Part shown: positions 1-8,709 of the stretch, piece by piece
Layout: every line of letters starts with the position of its first letter
Position numbering within the stretch: position 1 is the stretch's first letter
Made by a program: the position numbers and the translations under genes
The notes under the pieces: generated by a model
Database searches by the model: none
The model's input: only the letters and a program-made list of their open reading frames with translations
Told to the model about the DNA's origin: nothing
Assembly: GCA_023091735.1 (NCBI GenBank)
Contig: JALKBU010000902.1
Coordinates: 1-21,235 of the forward strand
Length of the DNA: 21,235 nt
DNA from: Trichomonas tenax
Taxonomy: Eukaryota; Parabasalia; Trichomonadida; Trichomonadidae
Reading direction: 5' to 3'

Positions 1-1767
1 ATAATTAATTTATACAGCTGTTGCAAACTATTGCCCTGTTTCTTATATTCGAGTCTTTTATTAAATAATTTTTTAATCTGTTCCTGAATTCTATAATCCC
101 TCTTTCCTGTCCAATAATATCCTTTAACCAATCAATATTCTATTTTCTGAAACTTCATGATGTCCTCTAAATAAATATTATCGACGAACATAATGACCGG
201 TTCAGTTATGTTATCGTGGTTCGCAGAACCTTGAACTATGTCCTCATTTACATTCAAACCGTCTTTCTTTTGTACAATCAGAGGAAATGCAAAATGTTTA
301 TTAACTTTTACCATCTCAATTTTTACCACATACGCTGATTTAGCATTCAGGAAATCAGGTATTTCATCATAAATTTTATTATCGAATCCTGTAAAAATTT
401 CTGGGACTCCTTCGACAGTATAAAGTCGAGCCATAGCTGAAGGGGAAAGACTCACCGCGTCGTAGTCCGTCAATACTTTATTTAATTTCCATTTCTTATT
501 GAAAGCGCACATGCATCGTCCTCCGTGAACTGCTTTTTGTATGAACTTTTAAACATTTCCGCTATATTCATATAAATTTCCATTTGGTAAATAAACATTT
601 TGCCTGAATACTTCATTAGTGAGGGATGAAATGCTCACGTAATCGATAGGATTTATCTTGAATTCCTTTAAATCCTTGACGTAAAATATTTACATCCTGC
701 ATACAATAAAATTCAGCGTATTTATACATATCGAATGCATCCTCACCTAACCTGCAACTGATAGCATCAATGTTTTCATTAAATAATTTCATATATTTAT
801 CATCCCATTTTTTATCCTCCTCCTTTCCACATTCGCTAATAACACCTACGTACTCCCTTAAACGTTGGAGTGTATAGTATTTATATGGGAATATTTCCTT
901 CTTTATATCCTTTAAATCAAACATGGCAGGAAGTGCCGACAGCTTACAATTCAGAATAGGTAATGCATCCCTGAAACATAAATTTTTACCATTATATTCC
1001 ATTTCTGCATTCATCACTTTTGTTCCTTTCTGAAGCATTCTTTTCATCTTTCCGTCCCTCGCGAACATTCTAATATCATATGCTAAATTATGAAAATATG
1101 TAATTGCTCCATCAGGTAAAAAATCTAATAATTCTTTTCCACACTCCTTGCCTTTGAAGCATTTTTTAATCGTACCGCTTGACTTCTGAACACATACCAT
1201 ATAGGGCTTATGAAAGTTTCCTGAAACATCACTTTCAAAATCAGCGTACCAGTAACTAATTCCTTCCTTCTTCTCTTTCTTAAAACTTTTTGCCATCTTT
1301 CTTGTGCAAAATTCAGGATTATAATGTAATTCGAAATCATCGTCTGGAATATCATCGTAATAAATGGTCTTCATTATGCTATATTCATTCCATGTCAGTG
1401 GCTTAAAACATGTATGTTCTTCTTTTAATCTATCATGTACTCTATCTATTGCCATCATTGTGGAAATTAGCTGACCTGACATAAGGAATTTTGAAGGTCT
1501 ATTATCTACTCTCCACCTACTCTCTTTTTCTACATATATTCTATTTTTCCATTCTATATGGATATCTTCTTTATATAAATATTTATGTATCAAGAATGAA
1601 TACGTTACATCTGTCCTTTCTTCTATAAAATAATGACCATCAATTATATTCATTTTTACTTTCCTCAGAGTTTGCCCTTTCTTTGCTCGCCTTTGATCTT
1701 CCACCTGCTTCACTTCAACTTTTGCCATCTCTTCCTTCATCAATTGGTCGAGTATTTGGTGCTCCAT
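1..1767 (-). pseudogene. Maverick/Polinton protein-primed DNA polymerase B, broken and cut by the window edge
   Basis: The gene begins at the ATG at 1765-1767 and runs leftwards. The first 383 codons (to 616) carry the three exonuclease motifs of family B polymerases: Exo I YADFES (D176, E178), Exo II N227-x3-D231 and Exo III Y354-x3-D358. The polymerase palm motif A (DYDAVSLSPSAM) follows in a second frame (about 512 to 132). The fingers region (YYWTGKRDYRIQ and on) continues in that frame to base 1, stopping just short of where motif B should lie. Breaks: one single-base frameshift at about 655-675, and in-frame stops TAA (549-551) and TGA (132-134). Family knowledge: Mavericks/Polintons are large self-replicating virus-like DNA transposons, abundant in Trichomonas, and copy themselves with this enzyme. 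The gene is almost certainly dead. Motif spacing and the DxxSLxPSAM form favour protein-primed PolB over cellular replicative polymerases. Confidence 0.88.
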
Positions 1768-1797
1768 TTCTTAAGAAATAAAAAAATAAAAAAAATA

Positions 1798-1921
1798 TTT
1801 TTTATCTCATCTAATCTAATTTCCTTTATCTTATTTATTATTTAATTTTTTATCTCATATATGTAATCATCTATGAATTTTCAAAATATATATATATTAT
1901 CATCTATGAAAACATCTATGA
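1798..1921. repeat. Short direct repeats next to the polymerase gene
   Basis: TTTTTTATCTCAT occurs at 1798-1810 and 1846-1858. ATCATCTATGAA occurs at 1866-1877 and 1899-1910, with a third partial copy CATCTATGA at 1913-1921. Clustered short repeats like these are often found just inside transposon ends, but AT-rich drift could also produce them. Confidence 0.55.
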
Positions 1922-1943
1922 GTTCATTTATGAGTTTCAAAAA

Positions 1944-1993
1944 ATAGAATGGGGCTATTGGTGACATTTCTGGCGCCAATAGAACCATTCTAT
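1944..1993. repeat. Inverted repeat (18-bp arms, 14-bp loop)
   Basis: The left arm ATAGAATGGGGCTATTGG (1944-1961) and the right arm CCAATAGAACCATTCTAT (1976-1993) are complementary at 16 of 18 positions. The two mismatches are adjacent, in the middle. The loop contains TTTCTGGCG and, with the right arm, a GGCGCCAA core. It may be a miniature element, a transposon end, or a structured RNA. Confidence 0.7.
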
Positions 1994-2257
1994 ATATCAT
2001 CTACTTGTGAAATTGAAAATGATAACAAATTGTGATGTAAAAAAAGTCACTGTACTCATGGCAGTTGCTACCAGAATAGCTAAATTACAAAAAATACCAT
2101 TGATTGAAGTCACTATTTCTAACAAAAAAAATTGATGGCTTGGTTTAAGGACAATATGAAACTAATAGAGAGAATGTCAAGCGATCAGTTTAAAAACTTG
2201 GAAACTTAGAATAAGTATGTATTTTTATTTAACAATATGATTATTTTGCTGTTAGGA

Positions 2258-4897
2258 TTATTCAGAACTGCTTTCTGATTCAGATTCCTTTAAAGATGTT
2301 TCGGAAGAAGATGATGATCCATCAGATGTTGTTGAAGAAGACTTCTTAGATTTCTTCTTTTCGACAGCAAAATCACTTGCTGTGTATTTCTTGCCAAGAG
2401 CGCGCTTGTTAAGAACTTCTTTAGTCTTTGGTGTAATTCCATCTCTATCTTCAAGCAACTCTGCATCATTCTTGTCGATGATTTCAAGGATAGGTGCATA
2501 CACAGGAAGGAGAGAATCATCGGGTTCATCAAGCCATGAATCGATGACTCCTCGTGGAGAAACTTTTTTTGCAATGATCTTCATTGCTGCCTTGAGGTCC
2601 TTCTCGTTGTACTCTAGTTTCCTGACAAGATTGCCGAGCTCTGTTCCGTCAACAGGGAAAATGTCTGAGACGTTTGTCATGAAGTTCTTAACCTCACCTT
2701 TGAGTGTGTTGTCCTGCAAATACCAAAGAACGTGAACAGCATACTTAGTGTCAACGCTATTGCATGTGAGTGGGCGTGTGAACCACTGCATGAGGTTAGA
2801 TTTGTGCTCAAGATCATGGAATGTCTTGTAGAAGATTGCAACTGTTGTGTCATCGACTGGTTTTTGGCCAACAAGTCTTGCGAGTGAAATCAATGTTGAA
2901 AGACATTTGAAAGCAGCAGATTTAACGTCATAGGAGTCGCTGTGAAGCTTCAGTGAGAAGAGAGAAAGTAAACTGTTGAATTCAAGTGTGTAATCAATTC
3001 TTGCATCTTCATCATCTTTAACTCTCTTTACATCCCACTTAAAGATGCATTCTAAGCACTCGAGAGCAATGGCAGCAGCGTCATCATCGCAGACATCAAC
3101 ACTCTCCTTAAGCATTTCTCTGATTTCTTCCTCTTCGCTTAAATCATAGAAAGTAACAATCGCCAAAAACTTGGCAAACTTTGATGCATCTTTCTTTGGA
3201 TTCTTGAACTCTTTCTTCAAAGAAGCTAATTCATTGTCGATGTCCTTCTTGAGTTTTGTTGGGAGATTGCCGGATTCTGACCATCTAACGAGTGATTTGA
3301 TGATGTTGGTGAAAATAACGTTCGAGTCCGATTTAATGAAAAGATTGTGGAAAGCTTTCATGAAGTCTTTGAAGACCTTTGATCCGGCTGCTTTTTCAAT
3401 TGAGCTCAAGTCGAAGTACTGAGCGCAATCGAGTAACTCCGCAATCAAATCATTGTCATCACCGAATTTTTCGATGATTCCCGAGAAGTGTCCAACGATC
3501 GCTGATGTCATGTCATCAACAGATTTATGCTCTTTCTCACCCGCAGCCTTAGCAGCAGCAGCCAAAATATGTCCAAAGATTGGAATCTGGTCGTCGTCAT
3601 CTTCTGAGAGAATTATTTGAACCATAAGTTCGAACTCTTGAAGTGCCTTCATTTGTTTGAAGTGTGCATCGATTGAGTTTCGAATTGCAACTGGAGAAAA
3701 GTCTTCAGCAAGTTCAGCAAACTTGCGAATGTGCTTTTCGTACTCCTCCTGTTTCGATCCTTTCTTCTTTGATGCTGTGAAGTAAACTTGATTGAAGAAC
3801 TTTGCAGCTGCATTGCGAACATTTGTGCTGTCATCAGCTGTTATCTTGAAAACAGCATCAACTTTTTCTGTGTCTTTGAGCATCTTCTTTGAAGCCAATT
3901 GCGACAGCAATTCAAAAGCAGGAACGACGAGTCCATTATCATTGTCATCGCACATAGCAACAATGTTTCCGATGTTCCTCTTAAAGAATGGAGTGATCTT
4001 TTTAGTGTCTGATTCATCTTCAGCTCTCTCCAATAATAACTTCGCCAATTTAAGTGCTTCTTTCTTGACACGCGAATTATCGTCTTGCAAGCCTGTGCCA
4101 ATATATTTCATGAAATTATCGTCGCCGAATTCTTCGGGGCAAATTGATGATAATTTGTAAATCACGCTGGTACATAGTATTCTGAGCTCGTTGTTGATAT
4201 CGCGGATGCGAGTCTTGATGACGGTCGTGAAGAATTCCATGATTAAAGCTTTCGCTGATGCTTTTTCATTCTGGAAATCCTTCAATTGGCGCAGTTTGAC
4301 GGCGGATTTGTTGGTGGCCTTTTCGAGTTTCTCTATACTCTCGTCTGCTGTGTTCATTACGTCTGCGAGAAATTCAGTTAACGATAAAACACAAACTGTT
4401 GCAGATTGACGTAAAACACGAATCTTAGAGTCGCAGAAAGCGAAACACCAAGATTTGAATGTATCAAACTCATCTTTGTAGAGGCCTTTGCAGACAACTA
4501 ACGCGTTTCCGAGGTCAATCCAGAAAGCGTGGACTTTTGTAGAAGTATTAGAGAGAGTTTTAGCGATTTCGCTCTGTTGGTCGGAGCCAGCGAGTAGTTT
4601 TTCGACCTCCTCCATGACCAATTCGTATTGTGATTTAAGAATTTGCTTTTCGTCAACTTCATATTTAGCGCCCGCGATATAAATAACGGTGGCAATGAGT
4701 TCCCTGACAGCGATTTTTGGACGCTTGTCGTAGAATTCTGCCCATTTCTCTAAAATCTGTTTCGGCTTTTCAGATGTGAAGTAATCGACCAAAGGATCGT
4801 GTAATCCTACATGTGTTACATCGGATGGAAGAAGATCTGGATCGATATCTTCAAGACGTGGCTTCCTTCCTCTTTTTGGAGATGCGTTTTTCGACAT
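2258..4897 (-). CDS. SCC3: Cohesin subunit SCC3/STAG (stromalin)
   Basis: The 879-residue protein starts at the ATG at 4895-4897. It is the HEAT-repeat cohesin subunit that joins the SMC1-SMC3-RAD21 ring and is needed to load and hold cohesin on chromosomes in the nucleus. Visible family marks are an N-terminal basic stretch (KRGRKPR, residues 9-14), the STAG region (about 50-170, with the FW...FDTFKSW...RVLRQSATV pattern at 125-168), and the stromalin conserved domain (about 225-300, TRIRDINNELRI then FMKYIGTGLQDDNSRVKKE). Helical repeats follow to about 840, and the tail is rich in Lys, Ser and Glu (about 845-879). It is shorter than animal STAG (about 1,200 residues), mainly through lack of the disordered C-terminus. 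It diverges from the VPS9 gene; an E2F-like site and four copies of an 11-mer lie upstream. A condensin HEAT subunit is the alternative, but the stromalin signature argues against it. Confidence 0.82.
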   Translation of the reverse strand: MSKNASPKRGRKPRLEDIDPDLLPSDVTHVGLHDPLVDYFTSEKPKQILEKWAEFYDKRPKIAVRELIATVIYIAGAKYEVDEKQILKSQYELVMEEVEKLLAGSDQQSEIAKTLSNTSTKVHAFWIDLGNALVVCKGLYKDEFDTFKSWCFAFCDSKIRVLRQSATVCVLSLTEFLADVMNTADESIEKLEKATNKSAVKLRQLKDFQNEKASAKALIMEFFTTVIKTRIRDINNELRILCTSVIYKLSSICPEEFGDDNFMKYIGTGLQDDNSRVKKEALKLAKLLLERAEDESDTKKITPFFKRNIGNIVAMCDDNDNGLVVPAFELLSQLASKKMLKDTEKVDAVFKITADDSTNVRNAAAKFFNQVYFTASKKKGSKQEEYEKHIRKFAELAEDFSPVAIRNSIDAHFKQMKALQEFELMVQIILSEDDDDQIPIFGHILAAAAKAAGEKEHKSVDDMTSAIVGHFSGIIEKFGDDNDLIAELLDCAQYFDLSSIEKAAGSKVFKDFMKAFHNLFIKSDSNVIFTNIIKSLVRWSESGNLPTKLKKDIDNELASLKKEFKNPKKDASKFAKFLAIVTFYDLSEEEEIREMLKESVDVCDDDAAAIALECLECIFKWDVKRVKDDEDARIDYTLEFNSLLSLFSLKLHSDSYDVKSAAFKCLSTLISLARLVGQKPVDDTTVAIFYKTFHDLEHKSNLMQWFTRPLTCNSVDTKYAVHVLWYLQDNTLKGEVKNFMTNVSDIFPVDGTELGNLVRKLEYNEKDLKAAMKIIAKKVSPRGVIDSWLDEPDDSLLPVYAPILEIIDKNDAELLEDRDGITPKTKEVLNKRALGKKYTASDFAVEKKKSKKSSSTTSDGSSSSSETSLKESESESSSE

Positions 4898-5812
4898 TTT
4901 TCAAATTGAGTCTCTTTAAGGCGCCAAAATTTTTTCTTACCAAAATTTGCGGCAAAAATTGTTTTGTCATGTAAAATATTATTTGACGTGTAAAACTTTT
5001 GTGGCAAAAAATCATTTTGCCCTGTCAAAAATGTTAAATTGAAAATTTGTCATGTAAAATTTATATGACAAGTAAATGGATTGAATGAAATGCGACAAAT
5101 TTGAATATCTCATATAATTTTTTGGGTAATTAATAACGGTTATTTTCGTCTTTTAAATTGAATGAATTAAGCCGTCATTTTATTTCACATAACAAATACT
5201 GAACATAATATAGTTAACAAAAATATCACAAAATGGTCGGGTGAATACGAAAATAAGATCAGGTTATAAAAGTGCTGTTAAAACGAATATCAAAAAGAAA
5301 TATGAGATTTCACAATTTATTGAAATCACAAAAAATATTTTTAAGAAATTACAATGATACTGAGTGAGTAGACTCTCTTTCGGATTTTCTTTTAAACAAT
5401 TACGAAATCATCGAAAAATAATCAGAATGAGAACTTTGGAAAAATAACATAAAATGGAAAATTCTATTTTATTTAAAATTTCACAACTGCTACTTATGGT
5501 ATAGCTATTTTTATCCAAATTTTCGAAAAATAAATTCACTTTATAATTTCAATGAAAATTAATAAATTCGTAATCTTCATCCATAATGAAGTTTATTTTT
5601 ATCAATATTTTTGAATCATCGGTGAAAAAACCATTATTTTATCACCCCTCAATGTCTAAAACATAATTTCGACGTCATCCGCAAAAACGATGAAATGAAA
5701 AAATGAATTAGCTTTTAAGGTAACTTTTGGAATACTCTATGATATGAGAAACCTAAAAATAAAAAAAACGAGAAAAGCTAAAAATCGGTAAAAAGTGCCA
5801 AAAAAATATTTT
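4898..5812. other. Shared upstream region of SCC3 (-) and VPS9 gene (+)
   Basis: This is 915 bp of AT-rich DNA between two divergent ATGs. No credible gene, tRNA or rRNA is visible. The SCC3-proximal 180 bp carry two E2F-like sites and four copies of TGWCRWGTAAA (4965-4975, 4984-4994, 5048-5058, 5066-5076). A perfect inverted repeat GGCAAAA/TTTTGCC (7-bp arms) spans 5003-5021. The remainder, about 5080-5812, shows nothing I can support. Confidence 0.6.
4920..4929 (-). promoter_or_regulatory. E2F-like site upstream of SCC3
   Basis: Read on the minus strand this is TTTTGGCGCC, matching the E2F/DP consensus TTTSSCGC. It ends 22 bp before the SCC3 ATG. A second match, TTTGCCGC on the same strand, is at 4949-4956. 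E2F control of cohesin genes is known in other eukaryotes. In this window GGCGCC otherwise occurs only in the hairpin near 1973 and inside the Erv46 coding region. Confidence 0.45.
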
Positions 5813-8272
5813 ATGCTTCATGATATTCACCACATGGTTATACAAGAAAAGCAGCTTTCGACAATGCTGAAACAAGAAATTATTCGGCAGAAAGAAGCGC
5901 TTGACTCGAGCATCAGACAGACAATCTCTGCACATCGTAATTTTGGTTTATTAGATATTTGGTATCCAAAATTATCTGAAGCTGTCGTACAGAATTTCCT
6001 TCACTCTCCAATTTTCAATCGCGAACAGGGAACAGTTTATGATTCTCCCTCCGCCCTTCCGTACAATACATCGGTAACCTCAAAAATTAACAACTTTTTA
6101 AAGCATTATCTTGAAAATATGCCGGAAATTGTCAAGTGTATTAACGAATACTTCACGAGACAAGCGGAAACTATTCCTTATTTGCCTTCGCCATCTGCAA
6201 TCCAGTTTTTCTCGTCGTCTACGTTCTTGTCTTTATTCGGATACTGTTGGTGCGTCGAACAGGGTGCTGCATACGTTGATGCGCTTATCCAACTCCTCGT
6301 TTTACAGATCAAACAATCTCAAACAGTCAACTCTGTGACTTTCCGCACTTCATTCATTCGCGAAATCATTCGCCAATTTATGCATACAACAGGCGTCCAA
6401 ACATATCTCAGATTATCCCTCTCTAACATTTATATGGACTTTATCAACGAAAAAGAGCTCACAAAATACAGAATAAACACAAAGGAGTATCTCCAGATTA
6501 TAGCTCGTTACGCGTCATTGTTCACCGATAAACTCATAGAATGCGTCCCATTCATGCCATCTTTGCTCCGCTACTTCTTTAAGCGCGCATTCGTAGCCGC
6601 ACAGGAGATATTCGGTGAGGACTCTACACAGCCGACACAGCTCATCGAGATTTTCTTCTTTGACCTTCTTTTGCAACCAGCTTTAGTTAATCCGAAACTC
6701 TTCGCATTAATTCCAGAAACATCAGTTTTACCGCATACGACACACACGACAATCGTTTCCAGGATGTTCTTGTGGTCTACCGGCAGCTCAACGATCCCAG
6801 AATCATATGAAGCGACAGGATTCACGAAGACAGATGAATTTACGGGAATCCGCGTTCAAGACTTGATCAAGAGCATCAGGTCTTACAACGGAGAAGTCGA
6901 TGGCATCTTTTCAGCAAGATTACAAAATGTATCTGATATGAGATTCCACCTCCTTCTTCTTTCAGTCAACGATGTTCTCTTCATTTCCCACATCATCAAC
7001 ACGACATGCAACGATATCGATATCCCTGAGAATACAAAACAGAAATTATATCAACTCACTTCATTCGAGAAAGATTTCACTCTTCAATCCTCAGACCTCG
7101 TCGATTTCTGGTTCCAGGCATTCAAGCTTCCTCCGCAGCCATTTGTTCCAGGAGATCTCAAAGATAAGCCAGTTCTCTACATTCCACTGCTCAATCCGAA
7201 CACACCTGACTTAGTTACAGACCACATCACGCCAGTCATCAACCACGTCATCGTTTACCTCGAAACAGTTCCGTTAATTCACGGAGCTCCTTCAGGACTT
7301 CTTGATTTCCTCGAATTCCACCGTAAGCGCGCCTTAGAGAACGGCTACTCCGAAATTGTCACGAAGACACAGGCTGTTTGCGTTAAAGTTATGTCTACTG
7401 GTGCTGATGATGAAGAAATCTTAACGAAAATCAAGCAAACAGTCGAAAGTCGCACAGCATCGCACTCATTACAGTTCGCATCCAGCTTCTTGCTCCAGGA
7501 AGCGTGCACAAAGATGGATTGCATCAAGAAGAGAATCAGGTTGATGAACGATCAACTCACACCAATCATACATCAGTCCTTGTTGAGGCTCTTCCTCATC
7601 CGTAACAAGAACCTTCAGGCTGAGATCGCCCGCAACGAGAAGCTTTACTGCACATCCGACGACGAATGGCTCCACTTCTTCCAGCCGGCCTGCGAGAACT
7701 TCATTTCATTCTCTGAGCAGAACGGCCTCGACAAGAGCCACCGCAACCCAATCATGAGGCAGTTGCACTCGACATTGGTTTCTATGATCCCATACCAGGA
7801 CTTCATCAACTTCAACCCAAACCTCGTCGAGCAGGATAAGATCGTTTATTCCACATACGATCGCAGACTTGAGGAATTCCTCCTCGAAAACTATTCACCG
7901 GTTTTGACACGTCTTTTCAAGACACCGTCAACATTCGATGCACCAATTGCTGTTATCAGAAGAGGAACAAGCTTCGGCGGTCCTCTTGAACGCTTGCAGC
8001 AGATTATGAATGCTATTGACCTCATTCAAGACATCTACACATTCGAAGCTGGCGAAGGATGCCCAGGTGATGACTTCCTTCCATTGTTCATCTACGTCCT
8101 CATCAGAGCGAAGCTTCCAAACTTGGCCAGCTCACTCCACTACCTCAACTTCTTCCTGTTCAACATCGACGGAAGACTTAAACTCTTGGACTCAATGGAG
8201 AATTACTGCGCGACAACTTTCAGGACATCCGCAGAAGACTTCATCATCAACGCCGAGAAGTACAGGAAATAA
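5813..8272 (+). CDS. RasGAP-like plus VPS9-domain protein (GAPVD1/Gapex-5-like)
   Basis: The protein has 819 residues from the ATG at 5813 (the frame is open upstream to a GTG at 5795, but ATG is preferred). The C-terminus is a VPS9 domain (about 705-815): GDDFLP (D754) followed by the pattern IYVLIRAKLPNLASSLHYL. VPS9 domains are guanine-nucleotide exchange factors for Rab5-type GTPases on early endosomes. The middle contains a stretch typical of RasGAP folds (PALVNPKLF near residues 289-297), so the order RasGAP-like then VPS9 matches animal GAPVD1/Gapex-5 and related protist proteins. Oddities: I see no clear arginine finger in the RasGAP part, and the Tyr that usually follows GExx in VPS9 domains seems replaced by a GRLKLLDSM stretch, so activity is uncertain. 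The 3' half is visibly richer in G and C at third positions than the 5' half. Confidence 0.75.
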   Translation: MLHDIHHMVIQEKQLSTMLKQEIIRQKEALDSSIRQTISAHRNFGLLDIWYPKLSEAVVQNFLHSPIFNREQGTVYDSPSALPYNTSVTSKINNFLKHYLENMPEIVKCINEYFTRQAETIPYLPSPSAIQFFSSSTFLSLFGYCWCVEQGAAYVDALIQLLVLQIKQSQTVNSVTFRTSFIREIIRQFMHTTGVQTYLRLSLSNIYMDFINEKELTKYRINTKEYLQIIARYASLFTDKLIECVPFMPSLLRYFFKRAFVAAQEIFGEDSTQPTQLIEIFFFDLLLQPALVNPKLFALIPETSVLPHTTHTTIVSRMFLWSTGSSTIPESYEATGFTKTDEFTGIRVQDLIKSIRSYNGEVDGIFSARLQNVSDMRFHLLLLSVNDVLFISHIINTTCNDIDIPENTKQKLYQLTSFEKDFTLQSSDLVDFWFQAFKLPPQPFVPGDLKDKPVLYIPLLNPNTPDLVTDHITPVINHVIVYLETVPLIHGAPSGLLDFLEFHRKRALENGYSEIVTKTQAVCVKVMSTGADDEEILTKIKQTVESRTASHSLQFASSFLLQEACTKMDCIKKRIRLMNDQLTPIIHQSLLRLFLIRNKNLQAEIARNEKLYCTSDDEWLHFFQPACENFISFSEQNGLDKSHRNPIMRQLHSTLVSMIPYQDFINFNPNLVEQDKIVYSTYDRRLEEFLLENYSPVLTRLFKTPSTFDAPIAVIRRGTSFGGPLERLQQIMNAIDLIQDIYTFEAGEGCPGDDFLPLFIYVLIRAKLPNLASSLHYLNFFLFNIDGRLKLLDSMENYCATTFRTSAEDFIINAEKYRK

Positions 8273-8709
8273 GCTTTGTCTTTTTGTGTATTCAATAGAT
8301 TTATTTTTATTAAAACTATACTTATCATTACTGTATAATCATCAATATTTCAATATTTGAATTTTTTTCTTTTATTAGCAATTTTAACTGGTGATCATAC
8401 ATATCAATGAATTTATTGATGAGCTTGAATCTTTTAATTGAAAAAAAAAAACAAATATTTGAAGATATATTTGAAAAATTGATTTTATATCAAATAAAAC
8501 TCTTTGATATTATAATGTATGATTCTGCGTTGAGTTATTTATATTGATCAATGAGTTAGAGTGCTAATGAATGAATGAAAGGTTGATTTTGGAGCAAAAG
8601 AGTATTTTGACATGTAAATTTGGTGTTAATTTGTCGGTAATTTGGTTGATTATTTTGCCGATATTTTGACAAAATTTTTATCGTTCTAATTATATTTTTT
8701 AAATTTTCG
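8273..8709. other. Intergenic region before the Sec23-like gene
   Basis: These 437 bp are AT-rich with homopolymer A and T runs and no gene. One copy of the 11-mer TGACATGTAAA is at 8608-8618, 92 bp before the next ATG, followed by TTTGTCGGTAA and ATTTTGACAAAA, which are looser relatives. Confidence 0.5.

Larger units (their letters stand above)
1768..2257. other. AT-rich spacer, probable terminus of the Maverick element
   Basis: The stretch lies between the 5' end of the polymerase gene and the 3' end of SCC3. It holds short direct repeats and a strong hairpin (listed separately) and two tiny overlapping reading frames on the plus strand: 2019-2135 (38 codons, starts MITNCDVKKVTVLMAV) and 2135-2209 (24 codons, starts MAWFKDNMKLIERM), joined by a TGATG overlap. 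I recognise neither; they could be debris of a transposon gene. Because SCC3 is an intact host gene, the junction between element and host DNA should lie in this interval. I could not identify a terminal inverted repeat, since the other end of the element is outside the window. Confidence 0.4.

Noticed and set aside
1633..1845. Plus-strand 70-codon frame opposite the polymerase start
   Set aside because: Mirror of the real minus-strand gene plus AT-rich spacer; Phe/Leu/Ile-rich low complexity.
5795..5812. GTG start six codons upstream of the VPS9 gene ATG
   Set aside because: Nuclear genes of this type start at ATG; the first in-frame ATG is at 5813.
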